A stretch of 64,000 bases of DNA from Mixia osmundae IAM 14324 (Eukaryota; Basidiomycota; Mixiomycetes; Mixiales; Mixiaceae). The notes beneath the pieces are model-generated. The model searched no databases and was not told the DNA's origin. It saw only the letters and a program-made list of their open reading frames with translations. Below are positions 24,228 through 35,074 of the stretch, piece after piece. The stretch lies in the NCBI RefSeq assembly GCF_000708205.1, contig NW_014575563.1:861361-925360 (forward strand). The letters are read 5' to 3'. The translations under genes were made by a program, and so were the position numbers. Each line of letters begins with the position of its first letter. Within the stretch, counting starts at the first letter, position 1.

Positions 24228-25389
24228 TTAGAGCTGCGAAAGCTGAGCATATTGCGATGCAGTGCGGATGCCATTCTCCTGGCCATCGTCGATATCTTCG
24301 ATGATGGGCTGAGGCTGGCTCGAAGTTGAGGTAGACGTGTGGGGCGTTGACATGCCATTGCCCATGGGCAAGAAGAGCACCTGGTGCAGAACGATCAGCC
24401 AGAGCCTGCTTATAACATCAATTCGTACCTTGGTGTTTGCCGTGCGCGCAATAGACTGGTATGCTTCAAGTTGACGGATCTGCAGGGCAGCTTGCGAGTT
24501 GAGGATATCGGCAGCCTCGCGCATGAGCTTCGCAGCATCGACCTCTGCCTTGGCAGCGATGACTTTGCTTTCACCGATGCGCTTAGCGGCAGCGGCGGAA
24601 GAGAGCGACTGCTGTAGATCGGCAGAAAAGTGAATATCCTTGATGAGGAGCGATAGACAGACGAGACCCCAGGTCTCGCTGACTGCATCGACGAGCTCGG
24701 ATACTTCGTTGGCGACGGCCTCGCGCTCGGTTATCATGCTTTGCAGTGTGCGGCCACCGGCGATCTGGCGCAAGGTCGTCTGGGCGCGTTCGATGAGCGC
24801 GTTGCGCACATTCGCCACAGAGAATGTCGCGACGTAAGGATTGTTGATGTGGAAGTAGAGCACGCTGTCGATCTCGATATTGACAGAGTCGTATGTAGTG
24901 ACGGTCTGCCTTGGGATGTTGAGCAACTGGACACGGATATCGACAATGTTGATAGACTCGGTCATCGGGTTGACCTTGACAAGACCGGGATCGACAGAGC
25001 GATAGAACTTGCCGAAGCGCGAGACGAGTGCGACGGTTCCCCTGCAAACATGTGAGCCTACGCCTGAGAACGAGCTGGCCCACATACTGCTGTACGTTGA
25101 CGTAGGGATTCGGGCAACAGAAGCAGATAGGGATGGCTCCGAGGGATCCCATCATAGATCCCAGGCAGCTCACGAACGAGCCATATGCTCCATGATCGGT
25201 GTGTTCGTCTGCCATGACCTGCGCATAGCTCTGCTGCATCTCTGATCGCTTGAGGGGCTCGACGACAATCGTGCGATCTTGCGTCTTGACTGCCTGGGCA
25301 CGTGCCGTCGTTCCTGTCGGGCGTGCAGGCGGAACATCCTCGCCAGATTTGTGCAGCGGCGCTGCCTGTGTCATTTGTTGACCGTTCAT
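24228..25389 (-). CDS. SPFH/band-7 (stomatin-prohibitin family) protein
   Basis: Exons 25389-25088, 25041-24429 and 24380-24228 encode 355 residues. After a disordered N-terminus comes a hydrophobic, cysteine-rich hairpin (GAIPICFCCPNPY) and then the band-7 domain: GTVALVSRFGKFYRSVDPGLVKVNP, QTVTTYDSVNIEIDSVLYF, RNALIERAQTTLRQIAGGRTL. It ends with an Ala/Glu coiled-coil (AAAAKRIGESKVIAAKAEV) and SIARTANTKVLFLPM. This layout is that of fungal stomatin-like proteins that form oligomers in plasma-membrane or mitochondrial-associated lipid domains; the cysteines are likely palmitoylation sites. The start at 25389 is the first in-frame ATG; only 63 bp separate it from the divergent gene. Confidence 0.85.
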
Positions 25390-25452
25390 TGCCGATTCGT
25401 AGATGGAGTGACCTTGTAGCAAGTCGATCGCTGAGCAGGAGGTGTGACAAGC

Positions 25453-26693
25453 ATGCGGCTCCTGATCGGCTATTTTGGGAAATGCCCCGGCGGAGCTTCG
25501 CGCGAGGACGTCGATCGACAAAGCTTCGAAGCTCCGAATTCCGAAGGTGGAGCAGCGTCTGATTCGTGCTATGATGCGGCTCTACCTGACCTGCGGCCCT
25601 CGAACCCCTCTTGGGCGTCCAAGCCTTCCACATATCTTGCTCTCCGAGACAAACGGCGCAACACGACACAACCTCCTTCGCTGGACGTGATGAATGACGC
25701 TCGAATCCCACCAGATTGTGCCGAAATCGGACCAGTGCAAGCCTGTCCCGACTACATGTGCTTCTCCCCCAAACGCGAGAGACGCAAGACAGAGCCTGCT
25801 CCTCTGCTCCAGAGCGCGATCGTCCAGTTGTCAGATGAGGATCTCTTTCGCCCTTTCGCAAGCTCAGTCGCTGCGTCCCCCCAGCTTGCTCTGACCAAGT
25901 GTACGAGAAGCACCGAGAATCTGAGCGCCAGGACAAGTATGCAAGTTGTAGACTCTCGCTGGCCGGTGCAGAAGCACGCAAAGTCATACGAGCAGCTCAG
26001 TCTGTTCAGATCCACCGCAATCGATGCAAACCAAGATGACGAGATCATGGCTATGCCGATCTCGGATCAGCTCACTTGGCCCAGACGCATCGCCTCAAGC
26101 GCCAACGTGCAACATGCTCTCGGCCCCTCCCCTCTTCAGCCCGCGTCATCCACGCCCGCAGGTGGGACCCACTGGCAGCCGCCTCGCGTGCTGCATTCCT
26201 CACAGTTCCAGCCCGTTTCCGATAAGAGCAAGCTGCCTCCAATCCAGAACACCGGCAACACGGGTCCGCTCGTGGCTCAAGAGGGTGACTGGACGTGCGG
26301 CGTCTGTCACTACGTCGTACGCACAGTCCTCATTTAATCTCGTACCAGCTCATGACTATGCAGAATTGGCGCCGTCGAACGATCTGCATGCGCTGTTTCC
26401 CTCAGTTCGCAGGCAAAGATGCTGCGCAGCGTTTCATCGTGGCTCAACAGGAAGCTGCCAAGCTGGCAGAAGAGGCAAAGGTTGTGAGCGAAGGTGCTAT
26501 TGTCCGGCTAGACGACCTAGCAAGTCGTCTCGAGATGGCCACACTCGAGTGGGAGCCCCCACGCTCCATTGCCAGGCGCCATTCGGAGTCGCTTCTCTCG
26601 ACCGTGCCGCCTCCCGTTTCGGGCAGGACTCGATCTATCACTTCATCAGATCTTCGGAGCTGGTCGAGCGCTCGCAAGCAGAAGCACGCCTAG
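25453..26693 (+). CDS. RanBP2-type zinc-finger protein
   Basis: Two exons (25453-26316, 26364-26693) give about 397 residues from the first ATG. The only recognisable domain is a RanBP2/NZF zinc finger near residue 280: GDWTCGVCHYV, then NWRRRTICMRCFP after the intron, matching W-x-C-x2-C-x3-N-x6-C-x2-C. It is followed by a helical segment (AAQRFIVAQQEAAKLAEEAK). The rest is Ser/Pro-rich and probably disordered. Such fingers bind single-stranded RNA or ubiquitin; function here is unknown. The start is uncertain because the first ATG is 63 bp from the SPFH gene start; a later ATG near 25690 is possible. Confidence 0.65.
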
Positions 26694-27373
26694 ACCCCTA
26701 CGCGGTGCACCATCTAATCACTTCACGATCAGAGCACGGAGTCATGGAAAAAGTCGAAGCGGATCAAACAGGAAGGATCGCTGTCCATCTGGCTCGTCCT
26801 TGCTCAGCATCGAGATCGTCTGTCGTCGGGCCGCGACTCCTCAACATGTGACAGCAGTACCTCAAGGCGGTCACAATGCACTCTGCACTGTCTTCTTTCG
26901 CTAATTGAACGCGTGCCACTTGATACCACTGATAGAGTGTCGCGAACGAAGGGTCTGACTAATTTGACTTGCCTTGACGAGCGTTCTACATGAGTGTCTA
27001 TTATCAGTCGTACAGTGCGCGCGTAAGATATAGATTGTATCATATCGATCAGTCATCTATCCGTCAGTATATCGTGTCCAGAACTTCAAATAGACATGAT
27101 GTGAAGGCAAGGCACCAAATCACAATGAGGTCCGATCACTCGTGGGTGATTGAGACAATGCATGATTCAGCTCAGTATAGCGGAACGCAGCCAGTAGCTA
27201 CAGAGGACGATTCTGCAAGGCACAACACAAGCTGGAGCGCAGCTAGACTCCACTGCCTGCTTGCTCTTGCCCTGCTTGCAGTGCGCAGGCTTTCCTGCGG
27301 TAGACGGTCATGGCAGGACACGGAACTCGTCAAAGCGAGACACGGCAATCCACCTGCTGCCCCTTGATGCGAA
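26694..27373. other. Intergenic region, 680 bp
   Basis: Between the 3' ends of the zinc-finger gene (+) and the Myb-like gene (-). The part 26900-27180 is visibly richer in A/T than its surroundings. No open frame has a domain, and I see no tRNA-like cloverleaf or repeat. It is unusually long for a convergent gap here, where others are 29-100 bp, so an unrecognised small or non-coding gene is possible. Confidence 0.35.
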
Positions 27374-29090
27374 TTATCGACGATCCTTGTTGAGTGCATG
27401 CCATCTGGTGACGCACGCACCCGCCGTACGATTGCTGAGCGCGTTTGATAGCTTGCCGGCAGGTCCGTGCGAAGCGAGGAGAGCATCACACGCATCAGCC
27501 ATGGTCGCCTTGCTTTGTGAATTGGAGAATGCTGCAACCAGCGCTGCATCCTGCGTCTGAGTCCCCATGGAATGGAGGCTGTCGCCTTCTGCGAGCGACA
27601 TTCGGCGAGTGCTGGCCTTGCACCCGCGGAAGCTTGTTGGGAGCAACGACCGTCAAGAATGGGTCCTCCACGCTGTCACTGACATCGCGCTCGTGTGGCG
27701 TTGAAGCTGACCGCGTCTCAGCCAAGCGATCGGGATCCTCCTAAGTCGTTACATAGCCGGCGTCGCTGCTCGGTAAATCGACAGCTTTGGCATCACCTCC
27801 TTCGCTCTTCGGCAAATGCTGCTGGGCAGTCCTCTCGTCTTTGTTGGTGACGAGCGCAGGGCGTAAGACAGCCCAACGGCTTCGGAGAGACGCATACGAT
27901 CGTGCGGCCAATCTTCTCGAAACGGTGCCCTTCTCGCCGTGCCACGTGATGGCACGATCAGCTATCGTCCCTAAAGCTGTTATGCCATCGCGTCGTAGAA
28001 GATTGACAGTGTCAAGTAGAGTTTGATCTTCTTCGTTTGTATAGCGTCTGTTAGAAGAGATGCTGTGCCTGCGGGTAGACGTGGCAGGTCTCGTAACTTC
28101 TGCAGCTTGAGCGTGTTGCTCATCAACTGAGGGCACTTGCGCAGCCCCCTTCGCAGATGTATCGTCTCGGGGTGATTGTTGCTGTGAGTCGACTGGATGC
28201 CTGCGATCAAGTAGCTTGTTGATGGCAGCAGCACATAAAGGATCGCGGCCATCAAGCACGATGGGTACGATCGATTGCCCGGGGTTGAAGCATTGCACGC
28301 CTCGCGATAGATGAGACTTCGGTACGAGGATGAGGACCTTGGGCCGGCCGGGCTCGTCGATCTCGTACCGACCGGTGATCGTATAGTCAGGATAAAGCTG
28401 AGCAGGCGTCGGCAACTTTATTTCCTCATCTGATTGTCGACTCTGTTTCGATGCTATAGAAGCAGGCGCAGGGCCGGAAGCAAGTGGCATGTCTTCGTCG
28501 TCCGAAAGCGAGACAAATGCGACCGGCTGACTCCTGACGACAATAGGTCCATATTCCTCGTCATCACTCTCGACATGCGCATCTTCGCTCTGTATGATCT
28601 CAGACTCAACCTGTGCTTCGGCCGATAAACGCGCTTGGCGTTTCTGTCTGGCTTTGAGGAGCGGTTGCAAGTTTGGCAAATAGTCGGGAGCATTACGTCG
28701 GCTACGACGGCGCACGATAGGCGCGTCGTCTGCCTTGAAGCTATCGTCCGAGGGGGTCTCCATCTTTGGGCGACGTTGTGAATGCCGCCTGTCTGCCCAG
28801 CCTGGTTTGCTAGAGCACATTTCATGAGATTGACACCTGTCGAGCTGACTGACACTCACGCCAGGTCGTCAGCACTGACCAATTCGAGCTCTCCCGTGCT
28901 GGGAACAATGCGCAGCTTGCTCGGCCGAGAAGCGCCAGGGAGAGGGGTCCTGTATGTCGTCTCTGAGCGGTTGAGATCAGTACATGACAACGCTGACAGG
29001 AGAGCATGCCCTGTAATGACCTTTGGCCATTCGCTGTTCATCCTCGGTGTCGGTTGACGGTGATCGCCGCAGTCTCTTGCGAGCAGGCAT
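27374..29090 (-). CDS. Myb/SANT-like DNA-binding protein (3' exons tentative)
   Basis: Exons 29090-29021, 28962-28860 and a long third exon from 28809 read in one frame: MPARKRLRRS..., TYRTPLPGASRPSKLRI..., then a 350-residue stretch with a Myb-like module, RRYTNEEDQTLLDTVNLLR ... RSYASLRSRW. The third-exon frame stops at 27741. Just downstream on the same strand (about 27374-27590) lies a second module, QDAALVAAFSNSQSK ... NRTAGACVTRWHAL, plainly similar in spacing and in the R-[ST]-x5-[RT]-R-W end. I infer that one or two more introns join it to the gene, but cannot fix their borders. The DNA-binding fold resembles the Rap1/TRF-type Myb. Role unknown; a nuclear chromatin or telomere protein is a guess. 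Confidence 0.6.
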
Positions 29091-29587
29091 GGCCCTCAGC
29101 TCTCCCTCTATGTCAGCAGCTGAGCTGTCACTGGCGGTCACTCGGGACTTCGAGGCACGATATTGATGCACGTGACTGATCACTCCGGCTGCCGGGGCCG
29201 ATGATCTAAAATCTAAAAATTGCCGGCCAGCTGTGCAGGACAGTCGCCACTAGTCTCTGTGTTGTGCGCTCGAGGGCAGAAGACTTGTCAACACCAGCAA
29301 GCACAGGTGCTGGCACGAAGAGTTCCAGAAGAGCCGCAGCAGAGATACGCGCATCTGTAAAGCGCACGCACGGGCCTTTCATTCTTTTTATCAGACGGAC
29401 GTCTGTCGAGCCCTCGGACACGCACATACTGTCAGTGGCTGCTCGCCTGACTTGCACAAAGTCATTCTTCCTAGTACACGCGCTGATCACAGCTCACCAG
29501 CAGACACGTCTCAGGCCGCAACACCCTCACGATCCCGATAGTAGATTAACGCTTGGCGGTCTTATCTAGCCTCACCTTGTCCACGAC
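29091..29587. promoter_or_regulatory. Divergent intergenic region, 497 bp
   Basis: Lies between the Myb-like gene (-) and the heparinase-like gene (+). A minus-strand frame at 29206-29424 begins with ATG and includes RISAAALLELFV; it might be part of a very small gene but I cannot support a full model. The last 60 bp before the heparinase ATG are pyrimidine-rich, as in a leader. Confidence 0.35.
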
Positions 29588-32372
29588 ATGGCTACTCGCA
29601 ACATGGCCCAACACGGCAGCAGGAGTCAGCCCTACGATGGTGTCCGATACCAGCCCGCGCATAATCCTGCAGTGCCAAGAGGCTCTGCTTCCTCCGGCAG
29701 TTCGTCCGGCGCAACTTTCCCTGCTGGATCTCACTACGCCGATTTCGAGAAGCAAAGGGGCGCTTCGTCCCCTCAAGCGCTTACTGGCGGTCGTCCACGA
29801 CAGAAGAAGTGGTATGCTTCCAAGTGGGTAAAGATCGGCTTGCCTTTGCTTTTGATCGCCATCATCATCGGCGCTGTCCTCGGCGGCGTTTTAGGATCGA
29901 GAAGGGGTAACAGTTCGTCTTCCGGTAGCGGCTCCGCAGCGTCATCATCCGCTAACGGTTCGCCTTCGACTTCAGGTTCGTCCTCGTCAACAGGATCTGG
30001 CTCTTCTTCAGGCGGTAGCCGCTCTTCGGGCACCGGCCAATCTCAGATCGTCGTGCCCTCGCTCGATGCCAACGGTAATCCAGTCTACCCGAGCAAGCAG
30101 GCTATCTTTGCCAACCCCTCAGTGCCCACCTACACGACCAATTCGACTCTGCTTTGCTCAGATTCTGCTTTCGCTGCGGGATCCGGACAATCTGGCAATT
30201 ACCAAGTCCGAGGCGATCACCCTCGCTTGTTCGCGACAGCGACCAAGTGGGACTGTCTCAGATCCAACATTGCCCAGGACGCCTATCTCGCTTATTGGAA
30301 CGAGACCATCTTTGCCAATGCGACCAAGCTTGCTGCCCTTTCTCCCACCAATTACTCGTCAGTGGCCTGGCCTATCAGATTTAAATGAGCTGATCTTGCT
30401 AATTCAGTATCGATGGTGGACTGTCTGGCTCTGGTGTGCTTGACGTAGCGCGCGAGGTCCAGCTCAGACTCAAACACTGGCAAGTGGCCTTTTTCTCGGA
30501 CATAACCATTCGGCTTACACAGACTGTTGCCTCGCAGGGGCTACGCATGGAAGATGTCAAATGATACCAAGTGGGCAGATCGTGCCTGGCAAGAAGTCCT
30601 CGTCGCGTCCGGCAACTCGTCAGATCAGTACTTTGGCAATACCGGCGATAACTGGAATAGCCAACACTTCCTCGACGTCGGCGAGTTCACCGCTGCTTTC
30701 GGAATGGCATACGATTGGTTCCACGATGCTTGGACTGCAGAGCAGCTTGATGCTACTATGTGGTCGATCATTACCCTCGGCCTGCAGTACGGTCTCAATT
30801 CTTACACAGAATCGACTGGCTATGGCTGGTGGCAGACCACGAATGGGTGCGTTTGCTTTGCATGTAGCATGAACTTCTGCTGATGCATTGCCATGCACAG
30901 CAACTGGAACTGTGTCTGCAATGGTGGTCTGACCATTGGCGCTCTTGCCATCCGCTCAGAAGATCCCACGGGCATTGCTGCGCAAGTCCTTGGCTACACT
31001 ATTCCCAATGCTCAACAGAACTGTGCATTCGGCGTTACATCGGACGGCACATGGTCAGAAACGTCCGACTATTGGTATTTTGGCACGAATGGACACGCAC
31101 AGATGACGGGTGCCCTCATCACCGCCACCGGATCGGATCAAGAGATGCTCACGAGTAACCCGAACTTCAACAAGACCGGTCTCTTCCATATTTATGGCAC
31201 TGGCTTCGTACAAAAGTTCAACTACGGCGATTGTGGTCCCAATAAGTATACCGCGACTGCGAACGGCCTGATGCTCTACGGCGATCAGCTCGACATTCCC
31301 TTGTACGCGCTCTATCAGCGCGAGCGTCTGGACGCACCGGAACCACTCTCGGTCCTCTACTACAATCCGGAGGTCAATGGCACCTGGTGGAACGGACTGG
31401 CGCTCGATCACTATTTCCCAGGCGGAGGCAATGCATGGGCTTCTATGCGATCCACTTGGACAGACCCTACAGGCCTTTATGCGGCTATCAAGGCCGGCAA
31501 TGCCACTGGTACGTCTTTGCGTATCCGTCATGCTCTGACGCTGAGAAGGTTCGACCTGCAGGACATCAGACTCATCAGGATATTGATGCTGGCGACTTCG
31601 TCCTCGAGGCACTCGGTCAGAGATTCTTCGGCGAGCTCTGCCAGGCGCAGTACCTCGCAGATGGCTACTTCTCTTCCGAAGGCGAGAACAGCGAGCGATG
31701 GCTTTACTACCGTACACGTACCGAGGGTAGGCTTCTATCCCTACATTCGTATAGCTTCTTGCTGACCTGATGCACTCAGGTCAAAACTCACTGCTTATCG
31801 GCGGTCTAAACCAAAACGTCGATGCTCAGCCGCCCACCACTTACGATTCCACAGCGGAAGCACAAGATGTGCTAGAGTACAGCGCACCGTCGACATCGAC
31901 TGCTTTCTTCACTGCAGATCTCACTGCCACGTACAACGGCACATCCGTCTCTCGCGCGATGCGCATGATCAATGGCCGCCGTCAAGTCTTGCTGCAAGAC
32001 GAGATTGGCACGATCAACGAAGCTGTGCAATGGCGCGCACACACAAATGCGACCATCAGCATAAGTGGCTCGACGGCAACACTGTCGCTCAATGGCGAGA
32101 CCATGCAAGCCATCATTCAAAGCCCCTCGGGTGCTTCATGGGGAACCGCGCAACCAGTCAGACTGTCGACTGATCCCGCTCTCCCATCAGACTCGATCAG
32201 CCAGGATCTACCAAACCCAGGCGTGACAGTGCTGACGATCGATCTATCAGCAAGCGCAGCATCTGGCGCGACTCTTGCCGTTCTCTTCAATCCTCAGTGG
32301 CCTAATTTCAGCTCATACAGCACTCCACCTGTGGTCGCCATCGACCAGTGGAGCTTGACGTCACACAACTAA
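29588..32372 (+). CDS. Heparinase II/III-like protein with N-terminal membrane anchor
   Basis: Six exons (29588-30357, 30408-30479, 30538-30846, 30901-31508, 31562-31726, 31780-32372) encode 838 residues. Residues 82-103 (KIGLPLLLIAIIIGAVLGG) form one signal-anchor helix after a basic cytosolic segment, followed by a Ser/Gly stalk, so the body faces outside or the secretory lumen. The alpha-toroid part includes WKMSNDTKWADRAW and AYDWFHDAWT; the conserved heparinase II/III core is GHQTHQDIDAGDFVLEALG with YYRTRTEGQNSLLI. Related enzymes cleave uronate-containing polysaccharides by beta-elimination; the substrate is unknown, possibly a cell-wall glucuronan. Many N-x-S/T sites are present. Intron 2 (30480-30537) starts with GCAAGT, a GC donor needed to read LKHWGYAWKM. 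Confidence 0.83.
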
Positions 32373-32466
32373 GCTCGTCGGATCATATTATCGATGAGCG
32401 CTATGGACATTGGAACACGCACGTGAAAGCTATATTGTACACTGCATTGGCTTTTTGTCACGCTCG

Positions 32467-33120
32467 TCATTGTTCGTCATCCTGACATAGAAAGTAATCT
32501 GCGCCAACGAGCCTGAGTCCCTTTGCATCCGCCCATTGTATCGCGTTCCAGTGACCGCGAGCCTCTTGCGCGTTGTCAAATTCATTCGCGCTCCATGCGA
32601 CCGTCGAGGGCTGCGCGAAGAGCAAGAAGCAGTATCTGTGATATGACGTCCTGTGCCCATCGTCAGATGAAGCAGGCCTCCAAGCTGCTACGCCGTACTT
32701 TGCAGGTGGATATGGCCCTTCGTAAGGTGTCAGGGCTGTAGATGACATTTGCAAGCGGATACTGTCGTCGTTACTGCTGGTGAGTGCCTCTATGCTCGGC
32801 GGCTTGATGTCTTGCTGGAGCCAGTGTCGATATTGTGCATCCCTTGGATCTTCTCTCGAAGGATCATCGGGATCAGTGAGGATGATAGTATACATCGTCT
32901 CGCTCTCCCCCGCGTCTTTATCTATCGGCGCAAATTGCAGCTCAGGTTCTCGTTGTGTCTCTGAAGGCTTCAGCTTTGTGCCAGCCTGTACAAACTTGTC
33001 ACCATAGCGTATGATGAGTGGTACGGATGGCTTGAAGTCGCTCGAGATGCCGAGCGTGTCGAGAATGCCAGCCTGTTTGAGTGTCTCGTTCGAGACTGAC
33101 GAGACGCCCAGGAGAGGCAT
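32467..33120 (-). CDS. Phosphatidylethanolamine-binding protein (PEBP) family
   Basis: Intronless, 217 residues from the ATG at 33120. The ligand-pocket motifs are present in variant form: LTDPDDPSREDPRDAQYRHWL (family DPDAPSR...HW) and YHRYCFLLFAQPSTV (family HRYVFLLF), with LTPYEGPYPPA between them. Yeast members inhibit carboxypeptidase Y or act as Ras regulators; in other organisms they bind Raf or phospholipids. No signal peptide is evident, so it is probably cytosolic, although an N-terminal extension may exist upstream. It shares a 136-bp divergent promoter with the SDR-like gene. Confidence 0.85.
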   Translation of the reverse strand: MPLLGVSSVSNETLKQAGILDTLGISSDFKPSVPLIIRYGDKFVQAGTKLKPSETQREPELQFAPIDKDAGESETMYTIILTDPDDPSREDPRDAQYRHWLQQDIKPPSIEALTSSNDDSIRLQMSSTALTPYEGPYPPAKYGVAAWRPASSDDGHRTSYHRYCFLLFAQPSTVAWSANEFDNAQEARGHWNAIQWADAKGLRLVGADYFLCQDDEQ

Positions 33121-33256
33121 GTGACACTGACGACAATGTCGATGATGTGGATAAGTAGCCTTGATGCACAGAGCTGGCCTCTGAGGTGACTGTACCCGAT
33201 GACGTCGCTCGAGCAAGACGAGCGAGAGACTGTCGGCGCGTTTGGCTTGAGCTCGA

Positions 33257-34751
33257 ATGCCACTTGCCATTCTCGCCGAAGTCTTCTCACATCTGCCTAG
33301 CTCGTATTTGCCGTATGTTGGCGCTACACTGGTCGCACTCGCTGTCCTCAGGTCATTTGCATCGTCAGCAAGCTCGGTCAATGCTGCTATCAATTCACTC
33401 GACATAGACGACTCTGTCACGCCATTGCACGGCAAGATCGTCATCATCAGCGTAAGCAACCGTACAGAGAGCCTGTCTAGAGCTGAGGAAAGGTGTTCCC
33501 AGAATGGCTTCAGTCCGCTCGGCCTCACTCTGGCGCGATTGCTCGCTTTGCGCGGCAGTCAGCTCATCCTGCTGCATTCTGACAAGCCCGACAAAGCAGA
33601 TGAGGGATCTCAGGCCGAAGGCGATCTTGTCTCGCCTGTCACATTCCAGCTGCTGGCTCTCTTACGAAGTTCGACGCGCAATGAGCGCATCTACGCCGAA
33701 TACTGCGCGATAGACGATTTGGCAAGCGTGACGACCTTTGCGAGTACTTGGCAGAGCAAGGCTAAGCGAAGGGGCGCCATGGGTGAAGTGCTCGGCTCGG
33801 AGAAGATCTGGGCGCTGGTCATGTTACCTGATGCGAGATTGCGGTCTGCCTCTTCATTAAGCATAAGCAACGAGACCGCACGACGAGCAGCCCTCACAGG
33901 CAGACTGTCGTTGGTGCAGGCTTTGTTGCCGGCTTTGATCTCACCTGGAGGCCAAGGTGTGTCCGCTATGGGTGATGCGAACGGGCGGGATCCTGTCATT
34001 CTGCTGGGCGACCAGAGCACGCGCGCTCGAGTAATCAATGTCGTGTCAGCGTTCTATGCAGCAGGGAGACGCTCGACACTATCTGCTGCTGCAGATACGG
34101 ATCCTGTTGCATGGTCCAAAGCGATAGATGTAGAGCTTCAAGGCGCTGATCCGCTGCAGCCACGACGATACGAAGGCATTCTCGCACTGGCTAGCATAGC
34201 GGCCTTCCGAGAAGCACAGACGAGGATCGCTTCCCTTGCATCCAAAGCACAAGCAAATGTGGATGCGCTTTCCAGCCCTGTCGTGCTCTGCAGTCTCTCG
34301 GCTGGTTTGACACGTGGCGACATGGCTCGCATCGCCCTACCAGATGCAGCTCCGTACAGAGGCAAGCTTGTGCTCTATCCGCTACATGTCATCACACGGA
34401 TATCGAGGCTCATATTGCTCGGGCTGCTCTTTCCTCTTATCTGGTCAATCGGACAAAGTCATGTGGAAGCAGCGCGGCAGATCGAGTGGAGTCTGCTTGC
34501 GCCGCTCGCGATCGGCCCTATACCGCTCAAGAAGCCAGCAAAGTACGACAGAGCGGATATCAAGGCTAGAATCTATCCTGGCTCATTCTATCGAGAACTG
34601 CATGATCTTGCGTGAGTCTCTCAAGCCATGCCAAGGCAAAACCTGACAGGACAACAGGCCTGCATTCGACGAGCTAGTGCTACCGATTCCGGGCAAGCTT
34701 GTGTATGAGCTAGAGCGGCTGAGGGCTTTAGCTAAGCCCAAGACTGCATAA
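33257..34751 (+). CDS. SDR-like membrane protein of unknown function
   Basis: Exons 33257-34611 and 34658-34751 give 482 residues. An N-terminal hydrophobic segment (YLPYVGATLVALAVL) precedes a Rossmann-like part: GKIVIISV..., then GFSPLGLTLARLLALRGSQLIL, in which the usual TGxxxGxG is replaced by a looser pattern. A second hydrophobic stretch (LILLGLLFPLIWSI) is near residue 390. The overall arrangement resembles fungal DUF1776/short-chain-dehydrogenase relatives, which lack a clear catalytic YxxxK. I see no Tyr-x-x-x-Lys in the expected place, so enzymatic activity is doubtful. Identity is tentative. Confidence 0.6.
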
Positions 34752-35074
34752 TTAATTGCAAGTGTTGTCGCGCAGACGGATGACGGCACGCCGGATATCT
34801 TCGCCACTCGGGCTATCGATCATCCGTAGATTGCCGAGGCAGCCAACTTCAACTTCCGCACGCACCAGGTCAGTTGAGACCTTCCTGACAGCTCAGTCAT
34901 ATCCGACTAACGCCTCATTCCCCCGCTCGTAGCACATCCTGCTACCAGTACATCCAGCCATCGCGAAAGCGTGAGTCGCACAACGCCTGAAATCGACGAG
35001 CCAGCGCTCACTGTCGCTTGCATTCACTCCTTCTTGTCATCTATACAAACAGTTCACAAACGCAGAACATCAAT
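34752..35074 (+). promoter_or_regulatory. Upstream region of malate synthase, 323 bp
   Basis: Between the SDR-like gene and malate synthase, both plus strand. A weak TATA-like TATACAAA lies near 35043, about 30 bp before the ATG, probably too close to act as TATA box. Glyoxylate-cycle genes are usually carbon-regulated; I do not see an obvious CSRE-like element. Confidence 0.3.

Noticed and set aside
25058-25987. Long minus-strand frame opposite the RanBP2-finger gene
   Set aside because: Starts at a non-ATG codon, overlaps two better supported genes and has no family features.
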